From Pectobacterium sp. PL152 (GTDB lineage Bacteria > Pseudomonadota > Gammaproteobacteria > Enterobacterales > Enterobacteriaceae), in assembly GCA_021907015.1 (NCBI GenBank), contig CP091064.1, forward strand, positions 1,736,001 through 1,800,000: a stretch of 64,000 bases of DNA, in the 5' to 3' direction. A program made the translations under genes and the position numbers. A model generated the notes under the pieces. That model did no database searches and was not told the DNA's origin. It saw only the letters and a list, made by a program, of their open reading frames with translations. Shown here in pieces: positions 42,985-53,246 of this stretch. Position 1 is the stretch's first letter. Each line of letters begins with the position of its first letter.

Positions 42985-43464
42985 ATGAAGAAGGAATTCG
43001 TTTCTTTGTCCCTACTAATTGCTGCCAGTGTAACAGCGTTCCCTTTAATGGCCGCCACTGGCAGTATCAGTGAAACACCACTATCAGCACAAATAAGATT
43101 TGTTTATTCCGATGGCTCAAGTACCCCTGCGTTGAACCAGTTTTATGCGAGTGCAACAAAGTTTCCCTCTGGGACATTGAGCAAAACTAAGAAGCTGACC
43201 CAGGTAAATTATAGCGTAGCGTCCTACCCCACTGCATATACTGAAAGTGTCGACATATGTTATTATCTACCTTATCAGACATCACCAACAAAATGTATTA
43301 TTGTCCCTAAAGGTACATCAGGAACAACCGCTCAATTCAATGAATTACGTTTTGACCACGGTGTACGAATTCAAATTCAGCACAAACTGACGGGAAAACC
43401 CGGAGAGAATCTACAGCCATTACAAAAAAGAGAGCATTACTTGGGAATATACTTATTAGCCTAA
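42985..43464 (+). CDS. Small secreted protein
   Basis: A 159-residue protein with a clear signal peptide (LSLLIAASVTAFPLMAATG, cleavage about residue 24). The mature part is beta-like, with many Ser, Thr and Tyr and two Cys (DICYYLPYQTSPTKCI). AGGAG lies 6-7 nt before the ATG. The last 25 residues are unusually charged; two added bases near 43400 and 43420 would give an ending ITWEYTY, similar in style to the ending of the neighbouring secreted protein, so a frameshift is possible. I do not recognise the family. Confidence 0.7.
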   Translation: MKKEFVSLSLLIAASVTAFPLMAATGSISETPLSAQIRFVYSDGSSTPALNQFYASATKFPSGTLSKTKKLTQVNYSVASYPTAYTESVDICYYLPYQTSPTKCIIVPKGTSGTTAQFNELRFDHGVRIQIQHKLTGKPGENLQPLQKREHYLGIYLLA

Positions 43465-43545
43465 TTAATTATTCACATCGTTATAATTGACGGTAGCGAT
43501 ATATTTCTAGCTTCCTTTAAAAACAGGCAAGGGGTAATTTCCATT

Positions 43546-44399
43546 ATGATTATCAATACATCCACAGCGGCATACGCTCAGATAAAAAATATATCAGGCG
43601 ATGACCAAAAACAGTTCGCCCCTTGCCTACAACGGTAAATAGCACGAAGGATGAGATATTATCGACCAAGCAAGCCCAAATAAGTGGTAAAGGGCTGATG
43701 ATGTCTCGCTTGTTTGGTGGTACAGATACAATTCCGTCAGTGCAGACACAATTAAACGAAGCTACGATGCAGATGTCCTCTGTTAACTTCCTCACCAATG
43801 AGGATCGCAGTATGCTGTCCGAGTTGTATGCTCAGGCTCAACAACAAGGAACAGACTTGGGGTATGTGGACGCCCTGGCGAGAGATCTGGGTGACTATCG
43901 TATGTTTGGGGGCGTAAGTGCCAACGTCAATAGTGGGGGAATGTATGATACCAGTGGGCGCATGCAGACCTTTAAATTTACCGAAACGGATACTGCAACA
44001 GCTGCACGCATACTAACCGGTGATGGAATCGCTAAAACATCACTGGATTCTGGATTTCTACGCTATGCACTCGATCCTGGCTTTTCGTTCGATCATCGAA
44101 CAAATTTTGAATTTCTAGAAGAAGTTGTGAACAATTTCGGTCAGGGGACGGTAAATGAAGGTCAGCCTTTCTCCGGTAAATTCTCTGTCTACACACCGTC
44201 TGGAAATCAAAACTTCATTATTGAAACCTCCAGCGAGATTACATTGCATTCTGAGGAACCAGACTTTCGAAATGTCGATGGGGTATTCTTTGTCACCGAA
44301 ACCGGGTTAAAGAATGGATTTAACCTTATCGATGGAAATCCTGTACAGGGGCTTCCAATGATTATGCTGGATCTCCTTAAGACAGGTAACACTCTCTGA
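43546..44399 (+). pseudogene. Unknown protein before the tRNA-Gly (one frame break)
   Basis: I do not recognise this gene. One base added in C4 43619-43622 joins the ATG at 43546 (MIINTSTAAYAQIKNIS) to the long frame, giving about 284 residues. A GGGG-containing site lies 11-15 nt upstream. The Ser/Thr/Asn-rich leader ends in KQAQISGKGLMMSRLFGG; the middle has LTNEDRSMLSELYAQAQQQG; the C-terminal half is rich in Gly and Phe (FSGKFSVYTPSGNQNF). No signal peptide or membrane segment. The leader and 'IS' anchor resemble the unknown genes at 29.3, 40.9 and 46.8 kb. Confidence 0.6.
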
Positions 44400-44634
44400 A
44401 TAGTATGAAATAGCCACATTCGATGCTAGTTTCTGAACAACATGCCAAGAACTCAACTCAATTCAACTAAGCTAGCGTTAATCTGGCTACGCCGATGTTC
44501 TTAGCCGTAGGAAAATCAGTGTCTAAAAGAGTCTTCGAGGTATCAATATTTAGCCAGGATGAATAATAGGCGGTATAGAGATAAGAACCTAATATCAGTG
44601 TATTGGAAGGTTTTAGAAAAACGATGAAAGATTT

Positions 44635-44710
<76 letters not shown>

Positions 44711-44915
44711 ATAGAATCGGATTTACTATCTTTTACTTCAGCAAACTACACTGAATCAAAATTTATCAAACCCTGCCAAATCACTCGTAACCTAATGAAT
44801 TTAATCACTATTTAATAACCAAGCGATTCAACGGACAGCATTATGTACCAACCAACTCAGCGTGGCAAGCCCTTTTCACGGAAAAACATTGTCGCGCAGT
44901 GTATCAGCAACATCG

Positions 44916-44949
44916 CTGTGGAGGCGAAGCTATGATGCCGCCTCCACAG
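44916..44949. terminator. Hairpins downstream of the PPC-domain gene
   Basis: A perfect 10-bp stem (CTGTGGAGGC at 44916-44925, partner at 44940-44949) is followed towards the PPC gene by a second hairpin CCGCCT/AGGCGG (about 44956-44975). On the minus strand they follow the PPC gene stop. No U tract, so the role as terminator is uncertain. Confidence 0.5.
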
Positions 44950-44999
44950 CCAGACCGCCTGACGTTAAGGCGGCCTGATATTTCATAGTCTTCTGCGTA

Positions 45000-46476
45000 T
45001 CAGGATTTTACGCTTTTCAACAAGGTTTGCTTACAAATATGCCCGAAGGTGACGTGAGTGACATTATCCCCACCGACACCAGACCCAGGCTGAGCAGGGA
45101 TTTCAACACGCCATGCGCCAACATCAAAAGTTGTGCTCCACGTATTGATATAACCCAGATTATGGTCCTGGAACTGTGTCGTGTAATCAGCATAACAGGT
45201 ATCCAACTTCACAACCCCGAGGCACTTCCATCTGACCCCGTCTTTATAATATGGGCATTGCTCGCACCAAATTCTAATGCACCATTATTTTCGCGCTGGT
45301 CAAGATAAAGAACAGCTTCAACATTTGGAATACCGACCCTGTTGAATCAGACGAACGAACGCGCCAGGTCACATCGCGATAAGCTTGCGTCGTCATAAAG
45401 CCATAAGGCGCCCATGCTGAGTTAGGGATACGCAGAACGTTACTTTCTCCCTCAACAGCGATAGACCCTGCAGCAATTCTGGAGCCTAATGACATTCTGT
45501 AAATCTGAGAGACTGTCGGTAATCTTGATGGATTAGGTAACACTCTCACCAAAATCTTCTCATTGGGCTGAGATGGAACAATAGTATATCCCTGCGCAGT
45601 ATTGCGCGTTGTCCAATTATTTCCACCATCGGTAGAAGACGCCAGTAACCAATTGTTATTCGTTCCGCTCTCAACGCCATCAAGACGCAGGAAAACCTGC
45701 TGACCACGTATTGCGGTAAAGGCGTAGTAATCCGCATCAGAATTGCTATCAGAATTACCAGCAATTCGATTCAGGCCATCTGGCAGAGAAAAAGCCAGAG
45801 AAGGAATATCATTTAACTCATAAGCATCTATATTCGCATTAACGATAGCGCCAAAATTAAAACCGGAGCCATCAGCAGTATTGGCCTCCATAAACCAGTA
45901 ATAGTGCCCCGGCGTAGTTAAATCTAATGTAGCCTCATCAGCATTCCCCGCTTGATTTGAATAATTAATTGCCGTCACATTATTCTGGCCATCATCGCGC
46001 ATCAAGCTGAGTGCAATATCTGTTTCAGGACTCATGCCTACAACGAAAGCAGTTGTTTTAGAACGCTGAGTGATTTCAAAGTGATAACAGGCGCTACCTC
46101 CACTTTGCAGCCCATCCAGCGTATAAATTGAATTTACGGCAAGGGTCGGACACAAAGGGGTGAAGGCAGCGTTATTCGCAAGAAGTTGGGTGCTGGATAA
46201 CGGTTTTGTTTGCGCGCTTTTTGCATCAGCCTGCGCAGTTGATGTATTAGGGGAAATAACGACAACGCCCTCATTTTCCGCTTTATGAAATTTATAATTA
46301 CTTGCAGCATGCGCTTGTATACTATTAGGGGCATCAAATACAGAAACCGTGCCTTTCTTTTGCAGTTTCCCAATATCCTTCACTTCGACAGAAACGCTGG
46401 TTTCAGCAAGCGCTGAACCCATGCAGAATGCCAGCCCAACTGCCGCAAGACATAAATTCAAACGGTGATATTTCAT
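45000..46476 (-). pseudogene. Secreted protein with PPC-type domains (two frame breaks)
   Basis: A signal peptide (LCLAAVGLAFCMGSALAE) leads a protein of about 491 residues after adding one base at C3 45337-45339 and one at C4 45215-45218. Two regions resemble bacterial pre-peptidase C-terminal (PPC) domains: one at about residues 115-210, with CYHFEITQRSKT and DLTTPGHYYWFMEA, and one at about 215-270 with DAYELNDIPSLAFSLPDG and DADYYAFTA. The C-terminal region has several Trp and ends with a conserved-looking block FGHICKQTLLKSVKS. PPC domains occur in secreted proteases and surface proteins; no protease active site is visible. It is likely exported and may be a host-interaction factor, which is inference. 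Confidence 0.7.
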
Positions 46477-46698
46477 CCCAAGATTTCCTTATTTTTGAGG
46501 ATTCTCAAATAGAACGCAGAGTTATTATTTAAAAATTAATAAAAATTGATTCTTAACGGGAGTAGTATTACACCAGCACGCTATATAATCCCAATGAATT
46601 TTTACAAAAATATTTAAAATGAAATTTTTAATGAGTGATTTTTAAATATTATTAATGTAATTAAATCACTCATTGATAATTCTCAAACTAATTAATTC
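46477..46698. other. AT-rich upstream region of the PPC-domain gene
   Basis: About 220 bp, strongly AT-rich with many TTAAT words and no gene. It should hold the promoter of the secreted PPC protein. Confidence 0.35.
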
Positions 46699-46784
46699 AA
46701 TATTCGCGATTAAAATCTACCTCGCCACGCAGCGTATTATCAGCATTAAAGCGAGCGAGATTATCCAGAAATAGTCTTCCTATC
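46699..46784 (-). repeat. Duplicated 3' end of ghrA
   Basis: 86 bp nearly identical (about 78 of 86) to 48061-48146, the last 28 codons of the ghrA-like gene, in the same orientation. It still reads FLDNLARFNADNTLRGEVDFNREY and the stop. The rest of the gene is missing. Together with the true ghrA end it forms direct repeats that bracket the unknown gene at 46.8-47.7 kb. Confidence 0.92.
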
Positions 46785-46786
46785 GT

Positions 46787-47692
46787 TCAGGCAATGTGAA
46801 TAGATCCACACTTTTGGAGTGAACGATGCCTACAGATCGTTCTGTAGAGGCCGCCAAAAATCCGACCTCTACATTTAGCATCCTCGGCAATAGATAGCCT
46901 ATTTATAGAGTTGACTATCCCACGTGCTATCCATCGCTTTTTATGGATCCCTCCAGCATCTCCATCACGAGTCGCGAGACTAGACATGTGCTTGGTGAAA
47001 AATTCAAGCCCCATATCGATGGTTTGCCCATAAGTATCTCGGTTAAGCGTTACATTGGGTTTTAGTCCAAGGCGACTATTAAATTCCGCAATCTGGGCAT
47101 CCGCAAGTTGGTTGGCTAAGGTAACCATTCCTTCAGAATCATTCAGCGCCTTTCCAAGCGATTAATTTGTTCCCAGTTCAACCCATCAGTTTGCGTCACG
47201 AACAACGTTCCATCTTTATTTACACTGAAGCCAAAAATGCCCCCTGTAAATCAGGATGTTCATCGGCAAGTTGTTCAAGGAAAGACAAGTACGTTTTCTC
47301 CATCTGATCTTGCACAGCGATACGATGGAGAATTGCCTCATCAGATTCACGAATACGATGATTTCCAGCAATATACTCCTCGATATTAATATCCGCAGAG
47401 GCTAATTGTCTGCGTCTGGCCAGTTCTTCTTCACTAGGTTGAACAACGCTCGCCCCTTCAGTCGTTCTAAGCTGCTCAGGTGTCGCACCATCCAACTTCG
47501 GTTTTGCGACTTCAGCCTGAAATTTAGCGAGCGCTTCTGGGCTTATCTCTACAACCTGACGTTCGATGTTTTCTCAGTTAATAAGACTTTATTATTCGTG
47601 ACATTCTGTTGTTCAGCGTTGTTATTCAGTGCCAGGCTGCTTTGTCCTGACAATGTCGCTGCGTACGATCCCAAGGTAGAAATACTATCCAT
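46787..47692 (-). pseudogene. Unknown protein between ghrA and its duplicated tail (three frame breaks)
   Basis: I do not recognise this gene. One base added at each of T4 47569-47572, C5 47240-47244 and T3 47151-47153 gives about 303 residues starting MDSISTLGSYAATLSGQSSL at the ATG 47692, with AGGAG 11 nt upstream. The Asn/Ser-rich leader ends with VVEISPEALAKFQ. The middle is charged and helical (EEELARRRQLASADINIEEY), then come IFGFSVNKDGTLFVTQTDGL and MVTLANQLADAQIAEFNSRL. After about residue 265 the sequence changes to Arg/Cys/His-rich and stops just before the ghrA-tail repeat, so the natural C-terminus may have been lost in the recombination. Confidence 0.6.
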
Positions 47693-48058
47693 AATACCAT
47701 TTGCTCCTGTGTGTCATCATTTTATGCTATGCGGCAAGGTTTCCCTGCAAATGTGCTCAATGTGACATGAGTAATGTGTTTTCTCCTGCACCAACATCTT
47801 TCTGAACTGAGCCACCAGCACACCGAAAATATGCAAACTACCGGATATAAATATATCGCGATAGATTATCTCAATATTCGCTTATCTTTGAATAAGCCTA
47901 ATAAGGTAACTTCCCTAAACGCAGGATTTGGAACAGGCTACATTAGGACTGCATTATGCAACCCTAATATAGTCTTAACGGTTATTTTTCAGAATTCTTT
48001 AGAATAGAGTCATCACGAAATAATTATCAATAAAATTAATTCAACACTAATAATACAT
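47693..48058. other. Gap between ghrA and the unknown gene
   Basis: About 370 bp, AT-rich, with no convincing gene. It contains the ribosome-binding site (CACAGGAG) of the unknown gene and presumably its promoter. Confidence 0.35.
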
Positions 48059-48985
48059 TTAATACTCGCGACTAAAATCCACCTCACCACGCAGCGTATT
48101 ATCAGCATGAAAGCGAGCGAGATTATCCAGAAATAATCGTCCCATCAGCCCCGGCACCATCGGCCCGGCAATGTGCGCCGTCAACGTCAGGTTTGGCGTG
48201 TTCCAGAACGGATGGCTGTACGGTAGCGGCTCTTGCCTGAATACATCCAGCACCGCTCCCGCAATCTGTCCATCACGTAGCGCTGCCTGTAAATCATCAT
48301 CCACCACGGCGCTACCACGCCCGACATTAATGAACAGCGCCGAAGGCTTCATGGCTGCAAACAGGCGGGCATCATAGATATCGATGGTTGCCGAGGTATC
48401 GGGAAGGAGGTTGATGACATAGTCGGCCTTCGGTACTGCGGCAGGTAGCTCCGCTAAGCTCATGATCTGTTTAAAATCAGGCCGCTGCCTTGGCGTACTG
48501 ACAATGCCGTATAGCTCGACACCAAAAGGCCGTAGAAAGCCCGCAACCTCACAGCCGATCTCTCCCGCACCGACAATCAGCACGTTCTTATCCGCCAGCG
48601 ATCCCGGTAAACGGTGATCCCAGCGCCGCTCTTCCTGACTGGCTTGCCGTTCTCCCAGACGCAATTCATGCCTGAGCATATAGGCAATCACGTATTCAGC
48701 TATCGGCTGCCCAAATACGCCAACGGCGCGACTCAGACGGTAATCACGCGGTAACCCATCGGCCAGCAGCGGCTTGAACCCCGCCCAGGTAGACTGTAGC
48801 CACGTTGGTTTAGCCCCTTGAGCCAGCAGTGCCGCAGCGGTATCCGGCTCGCCCAGCCAGATCGGACAGCTCGCCGCCTGCTCTGCCGTACCGTTTGAGA
48901 GCACCAGCTCAAGCTCCGGCGCACTATGATTTAAGACAGAGCCGATCTCATCGGCACGCGAGTCCAGCAGCAGAATAGCGGTCAT
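48059..48985 (-). CDS. ghrA: Glyoxylate/hydroxypyruvate reductase A-like dehydrogenase
   Basis: D-2-hydroxyacid dehydrogenase expected to reduce glyoxylate and hydroxypyruvate with NADPH. The Rossmann motif VLIVGAGEIGCEV, the INVGRGSAVVDDD block with the catalytic Arg region, VLDVFRQEPLP with the Glu, and the catalytic His in TLTAHIAGP are all present. 308 residues from the ATG at 48985 (MTAILLLDS), which has AAGGAA about 8 nt upstream. Its 3' end is duplicated at 46.7 kb. The symbol is by similarity to E. coli GhrA (YcdW); a paralogue is possible. Confidence 0.88.
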   Translation of the reverse strand: MTAILLLDSRADEIGSVLNHSAPELELVLSNGTAEQAASCPIWLGEPDTAAALLAQGAKPTWLQSTWAGFKPLLADGLPRDYRLSRAVGVFGQPIAEYVIAYMLRHELRLGERQASQEERRWDHRLPGSLADKNVLIVGAGEIGCEVAGFLRPFGVELYGIVSTPRQRPDFKQIMSLAELPAAVPKADYVINLLPDTSATIDIYDARLFAAMKPSALFINVGRGSAVVDDDLQAALRDGQIAGAVLDVFRQEPLPYSHPFWNTPNLTLTAHIAGPMVPGLMGRLFLDNLARFHADNTLRGEVDFSREY

Positions 48986-49048
48986 AAACACGTTCCTTAA
49001 CGGGATGAAGCACCTGCGGCTTCACCCCGATGATTGTCGTTATTACAT

Positions 49049-50758
49049 TTACGATTCGGCCGAAGCTTGAATGAGTGACGTCAACAGCGCGCCGCGCTTC
49101 GCTTCCGATTTTTTTCACCAGTGCGGCGAGTTTCTTGGTATTGCCCCAGATGAGATACAAGATATGTTCTATCACGGCGGGTTCCCGCATCCGCACTTCT
49201 TCGACCAGTTTTTCGAACAGCGCGTCACTCTCTAACGCAGGCAACATATTCAACTTTAGGCTTTCTGTCGCATGGCTCAGACAGGCAACCAGCGCCGCCA
49301 CGTTCTGCGACGTCACGCTATGCTTATCGAAAAACACCCGAATGAAAGCATCCTGTACCGATTGATGCTCATCATCCACGCTTTCCATATACGCTTTTAC
49401 GAGCGGGAAATACCCCGCATCGGTCAGACCCAGCCCAAATACCGCATAGCTTCCCGGCATGATGCACTTCTCACCTTCCGAATCGGCGTACCATTCAAAT
49501 TGCTCAATCGCTGCACGAGCATAATCCTCAAGAAGCGGATAGTTCGAGGCATACTGCAACGCGTTAGCAAAAACGATGCGTATCCGATTTTGCCAGCCCC
49601 TTGATGGGAAGGTACTGTCGCACAGACGATTTCAGGACGATCTTGTAGCTCTTTGGGAAGCCGAGCGTCAGTAAGCGCGTAATGAAGCGTAGCGCCTGTT
49701 CATACGCTTCAGCGCTTTCCTTGCGAATACGAACGGTGATGGTCGCAAATACGTCATTCGCCACGCATTCTACTTCTTCATTCTTCAGGTTAATCAGCGC
49801 GTGCTCAAACGTACCGCTTCCCTCTTCCATCATGCTTACCGCGCGCGGATAACCCAACTGCTTCGCGATATCCAGATATTCCAGAGCCTGGGACTTACTA
49901 TAAGAAGGTTCATAGCGCAGAATCATAACGGCCGCATAGAGCACTAATTCAACGGGATGAAGCGCTTGTGAACCCTGTAACTCCAGTGCGATACCGGGCT
50001 TGAGGGTATACTTATCTGGTTCAAAAAATACTCGGGTTTGGACACGTCGCAATAGCGCAACAAAAAGTGCTGATCCACCCACGCCTTTAACTCACGGGTA
50101 ATGGTGCGTCGATGCTCAGGCAATTCCGCACTTCCTGCGTTTCGCTGCTGAATCAGCTCAAGCAGAGTGATGACGTTGTCGATATCCATCGCAGGAAAGA
50201 GATGCGCATCGAACAGGTGACGAACCAGAAAGAAAGTTTGTAACTTCTTTGTTGGCGCGGTGCCGTGGGTAAGATAGCGATCGATATAGTCGTGAATCGC
50301 GTTAGTAGCCGCTGTTTTTTCACCTCATTGGTGAATGTAAACAGCGTAATCAGCAAGCGACCTTCCGTTGCCGGAAATACAGCCCGAAAACAAAACCGGT
50401 AGTCAATCAGCGCCGTATCGGCCAATTTCTCAACACGCTGCGCGATAGCCTGCGCCAGCACCGGAACCACCTCCTCCTGTATTTGCGCGACGCTCAGCGC
50501 CCCTTTGCGACTGCCGGGCGACAGCCCATCGGCATCCGGCTTCGCTTCAGAGGATATCGACGTACGCCCAGGAGCATAATCCAGTATCAGATCGTCATGG
50601 ATGCCAGCCTGCAATGTTGTTCGCGATATAATCTCATCGAGCCCGGCCCTTTGCTCCTGCGTATCAAACCATTTGTTGATTGCCGTAAGCGATTCATCCC
50701 GCATCGGCAGGTCGTGTTGTGGTAATGCCTCGGTTTCGTTTGAATGCCTGTCCGTCAT
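49049..50758 (-). pseudogene. Large unknown cytosolic protein (about four frame breaks)
   Basis: Repair at the A-run near 50325, the T-run near 50030, near 49585, and removal of one A from the run of seven at about 49109-49115 gives one protein of about 570 residues ending GALLTSLIQASAES. It has no signal peptide or membrane segment. Helix-rich blocks include YDISWFDTQEQ-like INKWFDTQEQRAGLDEII, HPVELVLYAAVMILRYEPSY and YEQALRFITRLLTLGF, and the notable block CIMPGSYAVFGLGLTDAGYF. I recall similar proteins annotated DUF6138 in enterobacteria but cannot confirm it. The gene ends about 65 nt before ghrA. Confidence 0.6.
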
Positions 50759-51090
50759 TTTTCTCTTTATCCTTACTTATCGCAGATGAAACGTTGCCCC
50801 AAAGAACAGTATTAATGGTGTCTACCAACCGCCCAAAAGATATGCCTTGCTCGTTATTCTGTAGCAGTAAGAGGTAGCGAACATTGCAGGAGAGCTAAAC
50901 CAAGATAAATTTCCATTTTAAACTGTCTTTTCGCTGTGATAGAGAAGGAAAATCAACGCGTTGGTGTAACAATGAGGAGTGTCGACGAATAGTACCGCAT
51001 CCATGCCTCTTTGGTGACAGGAAATTACGACGGCTTGATTTTTCTCATGATGTCGAGAAGGCGTGATAAATCACTTGATGCTTGATGATA
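50759..51090. other. Gap before the unknown gene and after the yahK-like gene
   Basis: About 330 bp with no gene. It contains the upstream region of the unknown 49-50.8 kb gene; no operator or repeat is recognised. Confidence 0.35.
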
Positions 51091-51127
51091 GTCCCACAGC
51101 GTCGGGAGGAAGTCCGTGCTGTGGGAC
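51091..51127 (-). terminator. Hairpin after the yahK-like gene
   Basis: A perfect 10-bp stem (GTCCCACAGC at 51091-51100, partner at 51118-51127) about 10 nt past the stop on the minus strand. No U tract. Confidence 0.6.
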
Positions 51128-51136
51128 CCAGGCCAA

Positions 51137-52183
51137 TTAAGCGTTCAGCGTGGCGTTATCAATGACGAAGCGGTATTTCACATCGCCTTTGAGCATCCGC
51201 TCGTAGGCCTCATTGATTTCGTCGGCGCGGATAAGCTCGATATCGGACACAATCCCGTGCTCGGCACAGAAATCCAGCATCTCCTGCGTCTCAGGAATGC
51301 CGCCAATCATCGATCCTGCCACCGTACGGCGTTTCATGATCAGGTTGAACACGTTAGGAGAAGGATGCGGCGATGCCGGCGCACCGACCAGCGTGAGCGC
51401 GCCATCGCGCTTCAGCAGCACCAGAAACGCATCCAGATCGTGCGGCGCGGCAACGGTATTCAGGATTAAATCGAAGCTGCCCGCGTGCACTGCCATCTCT
51501 TCCGCGTGACGAGACACCACGACCTCATTAGCGCCCAGCGCCTTAGCATCTTCACGTTTGATTCAGACGTGGTGAACGCCACAACATAGGCCCCCATGGC
51601 ATGCGCCAGTTTGATCCCCATGTGGCCAAGCCCACCGATACCTACGACGCCGACCTTCTTACCCGGCCCGGCATTCCAGTGTCTCAGCGGCGAATAAGTC
51701 GTAATCCCCGCGCATAGCAGAGGCGCAACAGCAGCCAGCTCCGCCTCAGAGTGACGGACGCGCAGCACATAACGTTCATGCACGACGATCTGCTGAGAGT
51801 AACCGCCGAGCGTCCAGCCGGGCTCATCCGCCGTCGGGCCGTTATAGGTGCCGACCATGCCATCACAGTAGTTTTCTAAGCCATCATCACATTCTTCACA
51901 GTGTCGACAGCTGTCCACGATGCAGCCGATACCCACCAGATCGCCCGCCTTAAAGGCGGAGACATGGGCCCCTACCGCCGATACCGCCCGACGATTTCAT
52001 GGCCAGGCACACAGGGAAACTGTGTGCCCGCCCATTCAGCACGCACCTGATGCAGATCCGAGTGGCAGATGCCACAGTACGCAATCTCAATCTGGACATC
52101 GTGAGCTCCGGCGCACGGCGGACGATCTGCAACGGTTCGAGAGGTTTATCGCCCGCATGGGCCCCATACGCATGAACAAGCAT
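51137..52183 (-). pseudogene. yahK: Zinc-dependent alcohol/aldehyde dehydrogenase, YahK-like (three frame breaks)
   Basis: Medium-chain zinc dehydrogenase of the YahK/cinnamyl-alcohol-dehydrogenase type, NADPH-dependent aldehyde reduction expected. The structural zinc block CIVDSCRHCEECDDGLENYC, the catalytic-domain CAGITTYSPLRHW and the nucleotide motif VGIGGLGHMGIKLAHAMGA are present, and the C-terminus MIGGIPETQEMLDFCAEHG is nearly identical to YahK. Repair of frame breaks near 52110, 51955 and 51550 gives about 349 residues, the YahK length. Confidence 0.88.
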
Positions 52184-52380
52184 GGCTATTTCCTTTTCTG
52201 TTGAGAAACCAATTATGTTGAGAAACTTATCGTGTAAAGAAACCGACTATGTGGAAAACACGCTATTTTCCTCAATTCCCCAGCAAACAGGTATAGCATT
52301 CCGCTTGTTTTCTTGCCTAATTCTGCATTTTTATGTTCGCATGACGTATTACAGACGACGTTATTCACCACCGTCATTCA

Positions 52381-52996
52381 TCAGAGGGTCATTTTGGTCA
52401 ACGCCAGCGAAGCGCCTAACGCAATCAGGGCAACGCCGATACCTTTGTCGACCAGATGTTGCCTGTCGAGCAGCCGACGACGCATAGCAGGAGCGGCAAA
52501 AACAGCGCAACCATGCTGAACCAGACCCAGTGCGCCACTGACATGAATAACCCGTAGCCAACGTTATGGCTTACTGGGCTACCAGGCTGCACAACCTGAG
52601 TATAGGTGGCAACGACAAACAGCATGGTTTTTGGGTTAAGCGCATTGGTGAGAAAGCCCATGCGAAACGCGGCAAGCGCTGACGGCGCATGACCGGATGC
52701 CTCTTCTAATGTTATTTTTGCCGTATTGGTTAACGACTTATACCCCAAATAAATCAGATATGACGCCCCAGAATCTTCATCATCATAAAGATCATCGGGG
52801 AGCTGACAATGAATACCGCGATGCCAAAAACGGTATACATCACATGGATCTGGACGCCGCAGGCAATGCCAAACGCGCTGAGTAATCCGGTGCGCGAGCC
52901 AAAGGCGTAGCTATTGCGGGTCACCATGGCAAAATCAGGCCCCGGACTGATCACCGCCAAAATAGTGATCGTCGCGACGGCAATTAACTCATTCAT
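52381..52996 (-). pseudogene. LysE/RhtB family amino acid exporter (two frame breaks)
   Basis: Inner-membrane exporter with six helices. The family N-terminus (ITILAVISPGPDFAMVTRNS) and the NALNPKTMLFVVATY block are clear. One base at C4 52766-52769 and one at a T5 run near 52497 give about 205 residues, the family length, ending LGASLALTKMTL. The ATG at 52996 has AAGGAAA about 8 nt upstream. It is divergent from the LysR-type gene, which may regulate it. Substrate not predictable. Confidence 0.82.
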
Positions 52997-53246
52997 TAAC
53001 GTTTTCCTTGTTCGGCAAGCCATCTTTTTCACGATGATTTTGCACAGATAGGTGACAGGCGAGCTAAAAGAGGAATGCAAAGGTGACCGACGAAATACGG
53101 CCATCAACGATGCCAACCTCACGATAATTCCTCATTATTTAAACCATTACCTCTCTTATCGTTTGAGGACGGTGTGATTATTCAGCGTTTGCATGTGGCA
53201 AAAAGCGATTTATCTTGGTGTAAATCTGTCAAATTTCATCGTGTAT

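Noticed and set aside
47774-48007. Short + strand open frame between ghrA and the unknown gene
   Set aside because: AT-rich, without ribosome-binding site or recognisable sequence; the flanking genes are on the minus strand.
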